A stretch of 64,000 nt of DNA from Echinococcus granulosus (lineage: Eukaryota; Platyhelminthes; Cestoda; Cyclophyllidea; Taeniidae). The notes beneath the pieces were generated by a model that saw only the letters and a list, made by a program, of their open reading frames with translations, was not told where the DNA came from and did not search any database. Position numbers and translations under genes: made by a program. Below are positions 12,619-24,864 of this stretch, piece after piece (the stretch's first letter is position 1; every line of letters starts with the position of its first letter). The stretch lies in assembly GCF_000524195.1 (NCBI RefSeq), contig NW_020170421.1:472336-536335 (forward strand), in the 5' to 3' direction.

Positions 12619-15600
12619 CTATGTTACAGGGAAACGGGACTCGCAGTAGGCATGACCGTTCTCCTCATACTCCCTACGAGTGACTAGGTATTGATCAAAA
12701 TCGTCACGATTCGAAGCTAACAGAGCGCCTCCTTGCCAAGCATACAGTTGAGGGCTGAAAAAAAAAACAAAGAACACAAGTGAGCAACTTTAAATGACGT
12801 AAATCCGACGAGCCCTTTGTCTCGGATTGGAGGGCTGCGGCAGCCCACTCTCCATAAAAAAGAACTTTAGAGACTTCCGAGTCAAATTAGGTTAGTTGAG
12901 GCCTTTTTGAACTCCGACCCAAATCACACCCAAAAGCGGTAATAAATGATACCGCCTGAATCAATAAGCGATCATAATCGCGAGCCAAAATCTGCCCTAT
13001 TCTATGCTCTCACCTGATTGGCTCAAGTCTTCGAGCAGGAAGGAAAATGCGGAGAGAGGATGAAGGGAGGCGAGAGAAAGCTAGTGAGTCACGCAGGCGA
13101 GAGCAAAAGACAGGCACACAAAAAAGCAGGAATAGGAAAGTAGGAAGAAAGAAAAGGTGAGAAAAACATGCAAACAACGAAGATGACGACGGGATCGATA
13201 TCAACAACAGCAAAAACCCCAACGTGCAAGCAGAAAGTAAGTGATGCGTTTGCTCTAACCTTGTACAGCCCTTCATAGTAAGTAAAAATCCTGAATGCTG
13301 CGGAGAGATCCGCTTTAGTGGATAGATGGAGAGTGAATAGGATAATTAGACAACTGCGCCCACATGGGTGCGATTGACGAAGCGAAAGGATTAGAGGAGA
13401 GGGGCGAAGAGAGGGGTGTTATTGTCCTGTCCCCACCTCAACTTCGGTTACCGACGCGTTAATGACAGGGCGTGGGAGAGCCCACCAGCTGACCCCTTAG
13501 GGGCATGGGGGAGGGCAAGAGATGGAGTGACAGCCACACATCACAGGCAGAGGGCACGGACGTGTGCTCTCGGAAGGACCCGGTGATGAATCACCCCGGC
13601 GTGTGTCCTGAAAGGGGTGGGGGTAGAGGAGAACGAAAGGACGGGGCAGGTGGTGGGAGGAAAGAAGGACAGCCGGATTTCTGCTGCTGCCTCTGCCTCC
13701 ACCACTGCTTACGGTAGTAACATCGCCGGTGAGTCAACACACGGACATGTCCGGACAACTAGATCATGCTCTAACTAGTAGGCACTCTGAGTTGCTGCTG
13801 CTGACTTGCCTGCGGGCAAGCTTGTCCAAATCTGCAGCCACAGGACAATGGATTGGTAGGGGGGAGGGGGAAATAATGGCCTTCCCATTACAGTGAAGGC
13901 AACTGTTGCTCGGAGCACTTAAACTGCCTACGACGCAGACTAGACCGTCCTCTCAGCGGATGATGGGAGCAGATGCAAATGAATGCAATCGATATTTGAG
14001 AACACTAGGGGAAAAAGAAGACCCAATGGGTACATAAAGCGACGTATTCACAAGGAGAATCGAAATAAAGATTAGCAGAAATGACGCTTTAAGAATGTGA
14101 AGACGTATTGATGTCATTTCCTAAAACTACATAAAAAACCACATAAGGAAGAGTTGAAGTAGGGAGATGCAATGGTGACACATCACACCGACAAATGGAG
14201 GGCAGACGACGCAAGTGAATAGAATCGGTGTTTGATAAAATCAAGGCAAAAGAGAGGCTTCAAGTATGCAGTACAGTGTTTCCAGAATGAGGATTGTCAA
14301 TCAAACGGATTAAATTCTAAATGTTTAGCTGTCTTTTTGCAGGGGAATAGAACAAATAAATGAGCATGTTTCTCAAGATTGACTAAAAATGCGCAGACGA
14401 ATGAGTAGGTGATGCAGTAAACAAAGGCAGCAGATTATAAAGTTAGGTTGACAAAAAAGAGGACCACAGGACTCTAACGAAGTTTGAAACAAGAAAAGGA
14501 TCCTTGAAGGAATTGCGAACGAGATGTCGACCGAGGGACGAAAGAGTAATGCAACAGGAAACAGTGTAAGATCAGAGGGTCACTAGACAGAAAGTCGATG
14601 ATGTGAAAACGAGCAGACGTATGTAAATTAGCCAGCACGCGTCGTTGTCGCTGTCGCCTGTGTACACATGCATACACACGGTCAGTGGGGTGTCTGATTC
14701 AGGTCAGACAGCAATTAATTTAACTGGGTTACCCGCAGAACGCCGCCTCTACCGCCTTTTGCCTCCTCTGCTTCCACCTCCTCCTCCTCCTGCACCCCCA
14801 TGACGCGGGCTGCTTTGAAGACCGCTTGCATGCCTGCACAGACAATTACATCAGCTGTTTCTCTCCCTGTGTACATCTCTGTGTGTATGTGAGCGCGCGC
14901 CTACAAGGTGCTTGAAATTTACGATCCCATTATGTGCACACACACACACACACATCGGTCGAACCGGGTTGGGGCAGTCCCATGCTTACTTAAAAACAAA
15001 ACACCAGGTCTGCAGTACCTACCACTACTACACGTTTACCCCTTTCAGTCGCCTGCGATTCAGCATATGCTACCAATCGTCCATCCTTATGAAGTCCTTA
15101 GGCGAAGAAATATAGCCAGTGATGATCCGTCAATACCAGCCCGTTTGCTGTAGTAAAGTCAGCACCAGAGAAAGGGAAACTGCGAGATAGCAACTGCGAG
15201 TAGCAGCACTGCTACTACTTTTTTTCTGCCATTGCTACGGCTAGAAAAGGGGGTTTTCTGATTGACTCCGGGTGATTAAGTAAATGATAAACTATCCACG
15301 AGCAACAAAGGGAGCCATTCATAATGAGCTCCAGCCATCATAGAATCTGGAGCTAGAAACAAGATAGAGCAGAAGCGATTAGTGACTCAGTGGCAGAAGT
15401 AGAACATTTCAAAAATGGAAATGAACTTCCCTTACAAAAGGTTAAAGCTAGCGGCAATATGGGAATCAGTGAGGTGTCAGTCAATGGAGAACGGAGTAAC
15501 TAGGTAGACTCAAGAAAGAAGAGACACTTTGGAAGCACGTGCACCATAAAATGAATTCTTATCCAGTGCTTGCAACAAACGAGGTAATGCACTTCGATCA

Positions 15601-18600
15601 TCTGATAGTCATTTGAAAGAACAGAAAAAACAAAACTGCATCGGATTAGAACCCAAACGAACTTTGCTGCACGATGATGCGGCATAGGTAAAATGGAAAA
15701 AAACATGATGATGCGGGTGGATCACTACAGAAGAGTTAAGAGGAATGTATTCCATCGGCAAAGGTTAAAGGTGTTTCAGAATAGCTCCCATTAAATGCAT
15801 CTACACAGCTCCATAGGGATGAAGAATTTTCGCTACAGAAATGTGATAGAAGGAAGCGCCAAGGCGAATATACACAAATCTAGAACTGGAGTGGGGTTTA
15901 GTGGCAGTGGCACCCATTACAGAAGTTGACTTTAAGTAACCTTCAACAGTTGTATTAGAATCACAGTGGCGAGAGGCTGACAGGCATCTGTTACGGTAAA
16001 AATGCTGATTTTGGAGAAATAAAAACACATCTTCCAGTTAACAAGTGATGGAATCATCACTTCACTATTGGAAACAGAATGGGCAACAATAGCAATGATG
16101 ATGATACTAGTAAGGGGAAGATGCTTAAGAGCGAGTTCATTACGTGATATGGAGAGGAAAATAAACGCCAGTCTGGTGAGGGAAGAGGCGCAGTGAACGC
16201 CGATTTCAGAGAGAAAAGGCAAGAAACAGAAAAGTGCGCTGCAGGTGTCTACAGAAACTATTGAAAGGCCAGTTTTCCAGAGATAAAACAATGAATCTAA
16301 TAATCAAAGAGTAGAAGAGGAAAATTAGCTTAAAATTGAGGAAATCGCAATCCATGTTCTCGTTCAACTATTTACCAGCCTAAAGGCCATAACGCTGAGG
16401 CAGGAGTCAGAAGGACTAAACAAATGGCCGTTTTCTTGGGAAAAAAAGTCGCAGATTTTAAAATCCAGGAGTAGAAGAACTACCCACCTCAGCTGTACAA
16501 GATTAAGGCCCCTGCTTGGGAGGGCAAGATTATCTAAGAAAATTACCTGGCCAGAAATCACACTGCGAGTGATACAGTACAAGTCCTAGCCGCTGCTTGT
16601 ACGGTCAGCAGAGGACTGACTCTGGGTCATGGGACTCAATGCCCCAAAAGGACTCTCACCAAAGTTTTCCAAGCACCCGACAACTGAGAACCAATGGGAA
16701 CAATCTGAAATTAGGCAGCCTACCTTATTAGAACGCAGGATGAGTGAACCTTACGAATTCGAATAGATAGTTTCGGAATGTGCAATCATAAAACACACCC
16801 CAGTAACTAATGGTAAATTGTGATGAAGGAAAGTGGTCGGGTTACCCGAAGTACCCCTTTAATACGAACTCGTGGTTCCTCATTCAAGTGAGTACCTAGA
16901 GGTTTTGACAACAAATTTGATGAGTATTTATTTCACCAGGTAATAGACTAAATCACTACGGTAGGAAACCCAACGTAGGAGAATACATTTCATAATTTAC
17001 AGGACAAATCCTCTCACCCGTGCTCCTGATAATTTGTAAGCAATAGCCTCCAATTCACAACCGAGCAAAGATTTCAACTAAGGAAAGAAGGCGAAATCAC
17101 ACGATATGAAATATACAAGTAGTAAAGGCGATTATCATAGACTCGCTGCAGATATTTTCGTCTCCGGGATAACAACGCACCATAAATAATTTTACTTACC
17201 GACTATTTGACCGGTTGAAAGAAATTCGTAATGCACAAAGGAGGGCGCAGCAAACAATAGTCGTAATGAAGGAGACTTCTGCGCACGCAAGGAAAAACAG
17301 GTTACAATACAGGTAATAATAAAATACGTTCGACGAAAAAAACCTACGCACATGCAGAGTAGGAATGAATCGTTATCTAAAATTAGAAGAGCTTTCACGA
17401 GAACGATTTCAAAGACACAGGAATAGGTTTACAGTAAGGGAAATTTGTGACCTGACAGGACGACGAAATTTCTCGGAGGTGGGGTATGCACCATTCATGA
17501 TATTTATTTGCCTACTTTCACTTTTAAACAAGGAAAAGTGATCGGAAAATGGAGTAGGGCAGAATAATTACTTGGCTCAACCACGAAGACCAAAATAAAA
17601 TAAAGCGAAATTAAATAGAGATGTTGCTGATGATAGCACAGGGGGTAAAGGCAATCCCGGAATAAGCTATCACCAACTCAACCCATGCGAATTCCAAAAA
17701 TCCAGTTTGATTGCATTACCAGTGATTTAATTTTCAATATACCGTATCACCGGGACTCAGGTGCCATAGTTTTACCCCCAAAAACAAAGAAAATGTCAGG
17801 AACCTGAGACTATTGCTAAGCCGGGATAACCAAAATACATGTGGAACCTAGGAAACATAGCAATTAAATGAACCACTTCGAACCAAAAAATTGTTCAACG
17901 AAATATGCAAAAATAAAAGTTTGATTGTGGAAAAAGCAACGAGTGGCTCGTTACGAGCTCAACTACAAGGGACCTCTTCATGCGAGAATACCACACCCTT
18001 GAAACCGCCCCACATGCCACTGAGATGAAGGTCATCTGACAGTGAGCGAAACAAATCTTCGATTCACAAAAAGGCGGAGTTTACCTGTACCCGATCATGC
18101 CTGTAATATAATGAGTCATGAAGTCACAGGCATGATCAGGCGGTAAGAGGACTGTAACATTCAATCCGGCACCAATTTTGAACGGAGTATTATTGACCTA
18201 AAGATGGAAAGCATAAATACCCCGAAAACCTACAGTGTTCTAGGAATAGTCGCAAGAGTTCCATGTAATTATCCCACATATCCCGCAAAAAACTCAGATC
18301 AGATGGAAAATGCACAAAGGGCTAGGTCGAAGTATCCTAGTCAAACACGCCTGAAGATAAATACAGTGATACCAAATCGACTTTGTATGTGATTGGGAAT
18401 AGAGGACTACTTACAATGAACGACCAATAAAACGAGAGATCTGAACTTAAATGCCTACGTTGGGTAACGTTTTGCAGCTACCAGAAAGCAAGTGAAGTCA
18501 AATAAGTAGCCAGGATGGAAGGAAATCAAAAGAAAGGGATAAAACTTAAGATTCAGGACGTTAGCACCTACAAGTGTGAACGTCTGAACAAAGCTTCTAA

Positions 18601-21600
18601 AGGGATGGTCACATGGTCAGGCACCAAATCCAAATGACACCACACAGGCCTCTACAATTACAGCTAGCTAGCCAGAGAGCGAGCGCAGGGTGATCCGCGT
18701 GAAAGTCGAGCGATTTCACACGTGCAAGAAGTCACACCTACCATACTCACATCTGCATTTTGAAAGCTCGCAACGAGCACAATATGTTTCGTGTCTACGC
18801 TGGAGTAGCCTACCCAAAAGCCTGATAGTAATGGGATCAAAAAAGAGTACGGCGAATTAAACTACTAACAATGCAAAAACAGTACAGGGGAGGGGAGTTT
18901 TGATGAAGAGTCTCCCCTTTGCGCGTGGGTGGTTGTACCTCTTCTGTGAGTGAAAGAATACTGGCTAACTTATTAAAGAGTGCGTCAAAATGTGGGAAGT
19001 TAAGGAGAAGAGAAATAATAGATAAAAGTGGAATTTACGATTAAACAGGTGGCAACAGATTATGGGATAAAAACGGGAATAGAGTGTTTCTTCGAGCGTT
19101 GAAGCAAAGTGGGGATGACGTGCATACCAAATAGCCCACTTAAACAAATTGTACAACGAATAAGAAGAATTAAAAACACTGAAAAGAAGCGAAAATGGTA
19201 GCTATTTAGAACAGCTTAAGTGAGAAGCAAAATAATCTTTTGGTACAAATGATAACATACTCAGGTGGAGCGCAGACATTCACGGGCAAGTCGTGCGGAA
19301 CACAGCTGCGAAGATCATTTAACCTAGAATACAGAAAATAATTAGGTTCCAGAAGAGTTCTGGTAGACGCATTCAAGCAGAAAATTTCCGTGCAGCATTA
19401 TGCGGGAACCCTTTGACAAAGAACCTTAAGCGGGAAGTCTACTATAGTGAATTAAGTAGCAACCGCTGTGCAGGGATGTAGATACAAACACGCGAAACAC
19501 CTTCGAGTCAAGGTGTCCCAAGTACACAAAGAAAGGGATTATTTTGTACAGATAATTGGTAGAAAAGGCAATACAGAAGTATTGAAAATGCTAAAAGGCG
19601 AAATACAGTTATTGTGAATAATCAGCCTTCGTTGCAGGACTTATTCTCGCCAAGTAGCAATAAAATATCACTAGAAAATTGCTAGAGACTGGCCCCTTGA
19701 TTCATTTACTCGAAAAAATCTTAAGCATTTAGAACTAAGAATCTTTTTAAAATATGCAGGCATCTTATGATGGCTCATTTTGTTAGAACAATTAAAAAGT
19801 ACCGTATCGAGGGGAAAAGTAAGTAGGTAAAACTCTGGCGCATTTCCGATGAAAAGAAAGAGGTTCGGATTACAATCAATCGTAGAACACAGCTGATTTA
19901 TAACATGATTTACAGACCAAGTTGTAAACATCACTGAAAAAATCACTTGAGAAATCAACAAACTGGAAAAGTCCAGTCATGGACTTTGACCACAATCTCG
20001 ACAAATATTAAATGAAGACATCAAGAAATCTCTACTCAGTGCACTACAGTAACTCAATCCTCCTTAAGCTCAACACTACCAACCCGCAAGTTCCTCTTCA
20101 GTGCACCTAGATAATCTCATCCAACCAATTTACATTAGAAAGCATTACGATACAGAAAAATGTGCGCACACAAAACCCACACTCTTTCCTTATATCCAGA
20201 GAACTTTGAGTTGCCTCCAATGAGGAGGACATTGGCCATAGCGCCGGGTCGAACACCAGGAGGGAGGCGTTCAGTGAGAAGATATTGCGCAGCCTCCGAG
20301 ATGCCCATCTCGGTGTAGCCGACGTCAGAAGGGTGGAAAAGGAGCTCAGGCACTGTAAAACGTTCGTTGCTGAGACGCAGGATATAGCCCTGCAATTTGG
20401 TCCGATCAACAGCATCTTTTGGCTTCTCCGAGGGATCACGTAGGTAGCCTCGGTGCACGTCAATGTAGTCTGGGAGTACATACTCCCTAGCTATCGTGTT
20501 GACTGAGAGATCACGGGACCTAGAAACGGTAAATAGGTAGATGTGGTGCAAATGTGAGATAAAAAAAGTGACACTCGTTGAACTGGGAAAGGCCAGTAGT
20601 CTCTCAAGCCCTTCATGCATATTCTTAACAAACCCACGTCTAGGGTCATTAGCAAACTCACTTTAGAATGGAAATCTCTGCTTCGCTGGCTGAATACTAT
20701 ACGACGAAACGGTATAGAAGTTTTGTGCAATGATTGGAAATAGAAGGGTCGAAATCACAAATAAAAGATTTGCTTATAATATTAACAAAAATGAATCATG
20801 CCTCTCGATGTGGTAAGTAGATGAAAATAACTCAGGTAAAAATCGGATAGCATTAACATGGTAAACACAGATGGTACTATATGCGCCCTACTAAGGGTAA
20901 ATGCTACTAAGTAAAGGAATCACCGCAAGGAAAGGATTTACCGTAAACAATAATTCAGTTTCTAACAATGCCTTATAGATAACTTTCAAAGGGGTTTACA
21001 AAGAGATCGGAATTTATTATCCTATTAAAACCACGGAATTAACAAGTACTCTAGCATTCTGAATCCATCTTGCGAATGCTAAAGCACTAATCATACTGAT
21101 TTTATTACTACCTTGGCATTAAGGTTAGCCAAAATCTTGTGACAACAGACCAGAGGAAACATCATTGACAGTAGAGTACGATACCGAAAAGGAGAATCCG
21201 AGATTGGGGCAAAGAGCTCCATCCATACCGCCTACATAATCAGTCTCTTAGTCCCTTTATCCACTGGGACAACTCAGGTGCCAGAATGGAGACATTGCGA
21301 GTGATTTTCAAAGGGTTGCAAATAGATATTGCATGCCGAAGTAAGAAACGTGGAGCAACAGCGGAGCTTACATTCAAGGCAAAACTCACTTGGCACAAGT
21401 GAGGTCAGCCCAAAAATCGGTGGACACGAAGCATCCATCTTCTTTGCACTGATTCATGATGTAAACCTCACTTCTTACGTCAAGTTGACGGTACGACGTG
21501 ACTTCTATCAACCGATTTGTCAAGATTTTACCACCAACGGAGAGCCTAGTGAAGATAAACTCAAATGTTTTGTTATACCTCAAAGCGAATTCCCTCATAA

Positions 21601-22243
21601 TATTCCCGTCGGCCATGGGCAGTATGTGAGTGAAAGAGTAACCGCTGTCAATGATTAGGGAATACCGAGAGAGGCGTTGAGATGACTCAGCTCGATATTT
21701 GTATGCGGCAAAAAAAGCAGCTAAAGAGTGGCAAAGGTGAGAAATGGAGCCTACGATTAGTTCGAAGAAGGCCGGCGACACGATATTCCTCGAAAAACAA
21801 CTCGTTCATAGTCTCTTTCGTAGAGGTAAAGTTGAAATAAGGTTCTGTGATAAAGAGGTTTAAAGATGCCATATCAAGTGATCTCTAAAGGACGCTATTG
21901 AAGACGTGAATGCTTACAGAATTGATGTAACGGCACAGCACACTATCAAGGATCTGTTTCTGGGTATCCCAATTGTTAATATAACCCTATCAGGGTAAAA
22001 AGCTGACAGAACCAGACCTTTTTGAAGGGATATATTCCGAATAAGCTTGAAAGATTCTTGCACTCTTCGATTTCACTACCAATGAAATTCCGTCCTGTAA
22101 CATTTTTCGACTTGTAAATGCAGTTATCAACACACCTGGGAAACTGAAATGCAGCTAGTTAAATACCTAGGGACTTTAACAGAAGAAAGACCGAATTTGA
22201 TTGAACCACCACCCAAATCGACAACTAAGCACTGAGGGGCCAT
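12619..22243 (-). CDS. ACTR6: Actin-related protein 6 (Arp6), 409 aa, nine exons
   Basis: Arp6 is a subunit of the SWR1/SRCAP chromatin remodeller, which deposits histone H2A.Z. Minus-strand exons: 22243-22167, 22135-22018, 21986-21918, 21884-21755, 21720-21579, 21545-21390, 20519-20181, 19323-19261 and 12754-12619. All junctions keep frame and total 1230 nt with stop. Family landmarks in order: an actin-fold phosphate-1-like start (VVDLGGGSIKFG), NNWDTQKQ, the Arp6 motif ITEPYFNFTS, DSGYSFTH (phosphate-2), SVGGK, SYRQLDV, YVLPDY, LSNERFTVPE, FHPSDVG, LIGGNSKFSG, YAWQGG and the C-terminus TRREYEENGHAYCE. ITEPYFNF and EYEENG distinguish Arp6 from conventional actin and from Arp5. Length is close to the roughly 396 aa of the human protein. 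The first five introns are 31-34 bp; the last is 6.5 kb. The start ATG at 22243 precedes the actin-fold motif directly. Identification is firm; exact small-intron borders are inferred from phase and alignment to the family. Confidence 0.93.
14937..14953. repeat. CA dinucleotide microsatellite
   Basis: Uninterrupted CA tract inside the ACTR6 last intron. Confidence 0.85.
18093..18137. repeat. Inverted repeat, 12-bp perfect arms
   Basis: GATCATGCCTGT (18093-18104) and ACAGGCATGATC (18126-18137) are perfect inverted complements around a 21-nt loop, in the ACTR6 intron. No mobile-element ends were recognised around it. Confidence 0.6.
19324..20180 (-). other. ACTR6 intron 7 (857 bp)
   Basis: Donor GTGGGT at 20180 and acceptor TATTCTAG ending at 19324. 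It follows the KERV codons and precedes the exon encoding CVPHDLPVNV. No coding or repeat content was recognised. Confidence 0.75.
20520..21389 (-). other. ACTR6 intron 6 (870 bp)
   Basis: Donor GTGAGT at 21389 and acceptor TTTCTAG ending at 20520. AT-rich, no coding exon seen. Confidence 0.75.
21546..21578 (-). other. In-frame 33-bp micro-intron of ACTR6
   Basis: Minus-strand GTATAAC...CACTAG, 33 bp, stop-free and a multiple of three, so the flanking exons look like one open frame. Removing it gives FALR-LSVGGKIL, which aligns to the Arp6 family consensus IIRINVGGKLL without a gap. Retaining it inserts 11 residues before the conserved VGGK. Confidence 0.7.
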
Positions 22244-23505
22244 GAATTCTAGCAGGTATACAACGGACAGTCCCAAAGTATGACAAACCGGTTCAAATTC
22301 CCGCAATTGTAAACAAAAAGTTAAAACAAAAAACCCTAAAACCATTTTTGCTTGTCCTTAAAATACCCTGATATGCCTACTAGAATAATAAATTGACAAA
22401 TAGGTAACAAATTTGCCTTCAATGCTTGCGCAGAGAAACGTTAGTATTACCGAGAGAAAGACCAGTCATTTTTGTGGAATTTGCTGAATAACACTATTCT
22501 CTAAATGAATCATAACATAATGTGATTAAAAAGGAAAGACAGATATGCAAGCAAATTGTATAGTTTAAGTGGTTTACTATTGAAGTTTATTATTCCTCTC
22601 TGGGGATCCGCCTAAATGTCACTGCAGATGATTACGACAACATTACTGCTTTTTTGTAATAGAACAATTTGTCTAAGCATAAAAAAATATTATTTGGTAC
22701 CACTTTTTTACAGTGAGTTGCCGGATATACTGTAGAATTTTTGCATAATTGTCTCAACTAAGTTCGATTAAAGCTTATTAATCAACGAGACTGATTTCTA
22801 GAAGACCTAATTTGTTGTTAAATTGAGGACTAGTTTAAGATGTGTAGGACTGTAGAAGGCCAAAGTTTGTAGATTTCTTTATGATGGAGTTCATAGAATT
22901 CCCAGATTCGTCCTACTGAACTTCTTGTGACCTGGAAAGTTATATTGAAAACGTCCATCGCATGGCTCCTTCTTTGCCTCGAGTGCTGTCCAAGGTAGTT
23001 CCCTTAGATAGTGTTTCATACTATCTGGCTGTACGTGAGTTACCACAAAGACCTTCTCCTTCTGTCAAATTAGTGGTATATCTTAATAAGATTTCATTCT
23101 ATAATGATGGACCACAATCGGTCGTGTACCCCACTACTTACTGCAAGCTAAATAATTAAGCTAGACTTATGTGGTTCCTTGTACAAATGGGCCACCGAGT
23201 GGTCTATATTTTTTATTTCCTTTGATCATGTCATCTCTTGGTAATCTGTCCTCACTACGATATTTTTGCTATTAAAGATCATTTACTAGGTGTTGCTTTT
23301 CTATCGCATCCTTTTGAAAAGCTTGGTGTCAGCATAAGTAACGATGTGCTCTAGCCTTTGGTCGTCCTTCCTAAGAGCGCATCATCCACAGCTGTATTGC
23401 TGGCATTAGTATCTGGAATAAATGGCAGGTCACCTGCCTCAAAATCACAGGTAACTAAAATCGGTGTAAAACAAAAAACACAATTGCGGTTTTAGCGAGA
23501 CCTTT

Positions 23506-23652
23506 TGTAGCACGATAGTGGTTTATCCCTCGGTTCTGGTGAGGNNNNNNNNNNNNNNNNNNNNNNNNNNNNNNNNNNNNNNNNNNNNNNNNNNNNNNNN
23601 NNNNNNNNNNNNNNNNNNNNNNNNNNNNNNNNNNNNNNNNNNNNACGCTACA
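23506..23652 (+). mobile_element. LTR-element insertion containing the assembly gap
   Basis: Left of the Ns, TGTAGC plus 33 bases (23512-23544) identical to 24121-24153 matches the LTR start. Right of the Ns, ACGCTACA (23645-23652) matches the last eight bases of the complete LTR at 24115-24310. The four bases before TG (CTTT, 23502-23505) recur directly after CA (23653-23656), a 4-bp target-site duplication. The missing sequence is therefore an LTR insertion, either a solo LTR or a longer element. The 100 Ns are probably a placeholder. Confidence 0.8.
23545..23644. other. Assembly gap (100 Ns)
   Basis: Exactly 100 Ns, a conventional length for gaps of unknown size. It lies entirely within an LTR insertion. 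Confidence 0.98.
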
Positions 23653-24114
23653 CTTTAGCTAAATACCTGTAGTAGTCGGCTGAGCTCAGAAGACTGTCAA
23701 ATTATCTAGGTGGTTTGTATAGACCATGCCCTGATTCGCTGTGTGCGGTCTTCTGCTACTTCCGTTTTGTTTGACAAAACTGTCTCAGGTCTAATTAATA
23801 GGAAAACATTAACTTTGTTGGTTTAGTATTAAACCTACTTCATGTAGACGATCCGTACGTGTGTCAAAAATAGGTATGCTGGTGAGATGCTTTGGAAATA
23901 ATTTAGCTAGAACTATTTGCATAGGACTGTAAAACGTGGCTGCTGGGTTGTACAGTGGGTAATATATTGTGATGCACTAATTACTTTTCAGAGAGAAAGT
24001 CGTAGCTCCGCCGCCCACTCGATTTCAGATGCCATATTATGGACTTAAGGCCATTCATTACGAGTAAACATGAGCAAATCAGGGTAGCAACTACGGTTTT
24101 CTTAAGGACTAAAA

Positions 24115-24310
24115 TGTAATACGATAGTGGTTTATCCCTCGGTTCTGGTGAGGCGCCACTTTTGTACTTCGAATTAGCCCCTTGTACCTCGCTGGGTGGG
24201 CTGGCTTTTGGGCCATGCCAATAGCTCAGACACCTTCTCCGTGCTAAATATATATATTCTGCACGAGTATTGTGTCTTCTTTCGTCTTCAGGGAGTCCCG
24301 GGACGCTACA
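24115..24310 (+). mobile_element. Solo LTR, 196 bp, TG...CA
   Basis: Starts TGTAATACGATAG and ends GGGACGCTACA, flanked by AAAA on both sides (24111-24114 and 24311-24314), consistent with a 4-bp target-site duplication. It carries a TATA-like AAATATATATATT near 24245-24257. This is the best-preserved LTR of the family in the window. It lies about 550 bp upstream of the plastin start codon, in the same orientation as plastin. Confidence 0.8.
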
Positions 24311-24864
24311 AAAATGTGTGATCACCCACCACAAAGTTGAATTCAAAGTGTCCTAAAATCTCACGAAAAATATTGACACGGAAGCACTAAATAAACACTG
24401 GTGGGGCATTTTTTGCACACAATTTGTTTCACCAGCTGCACTCTAAATCAAGCAAAATTACAAACATGCAATTTATTAAAATTTGGAGGGAGTTTGTTTG
24501 CACATAGTTATTGGAGGAGATGCAAGCAGCGTTGACAAAAGCCTTGGTTGGTGGTCTTTAAATAATTTATTTCCTTGATTATGGAAAATTGATGGTAAAC
24601 CAAGTAAAAATTATGTGAGCTGATGCATTAGCACCACAAATTATTTATTTAGCACATAGATACATGCAAGCAGAACAACACCACTCAAACTGGTACATCA
24701 ACCTTGAACAAATTTAATAAGCACAGAGTTACCTTTTTATAAAATGTAAATACGTTTTTTTAAGAGAAACTCTTGCGTGTTTATATGTATCGAATTAGTT
24801 GCGCATGACCTTGAATTACACAAGAATTTTTTCTGACATCCTACCCGCATCCGAATACCCAATA

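Larger units (their letters stand above)
12755..19260 (-). other. ACTR6 last intron, 6.5 kb
   Basis: Donor GTATGT at 19260 and acceptor TTTTCAG ending at 12755, both on the minus strand. No coding exon is supported inside. It contains a CA microsatellite (14937-14953), a 12-bp inverted repeat (18093-18137) and a long stretch with a marked purine excess on the plus strand (for example 14041-14100: 26 A, 14 G, 13 T, 7 C), meaning pyrimidine excess on the sense strand. Confidence 0.75.
22244..24864. other. Spacer between the divergent ACTR6 and plastin genes (2.6 kb)
   Basis: The two start codons point away from each other, so this segment should hold both promoters and 5' UTRs. It contains the 100-N gap and two LTR insertions described separately. 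I see no coding exon. No convincing TATA box can be assigned to either gene outside the LTR. Confidence 0.7.

Noticed and set aside
12619..12754. Arp5 (ACTR5) as identity of the minus-strand gene
   Set aside because: The last exon alone resembles Arp5 too, but ITEPYFNFTS, the overall length and EYEENG identify Arp6.
20107..20481. Minus-strand 124-codon frame
   Set aside because: Wrong-frame shadow of the ACTR6 exon 20519-20181.
22280..22310. GGTTCAAATTC, similar to a tRNA B box
   Set aside because: No A box at the right distance and no cloverleaf; it lies just upstream of ACTR6 by chance.
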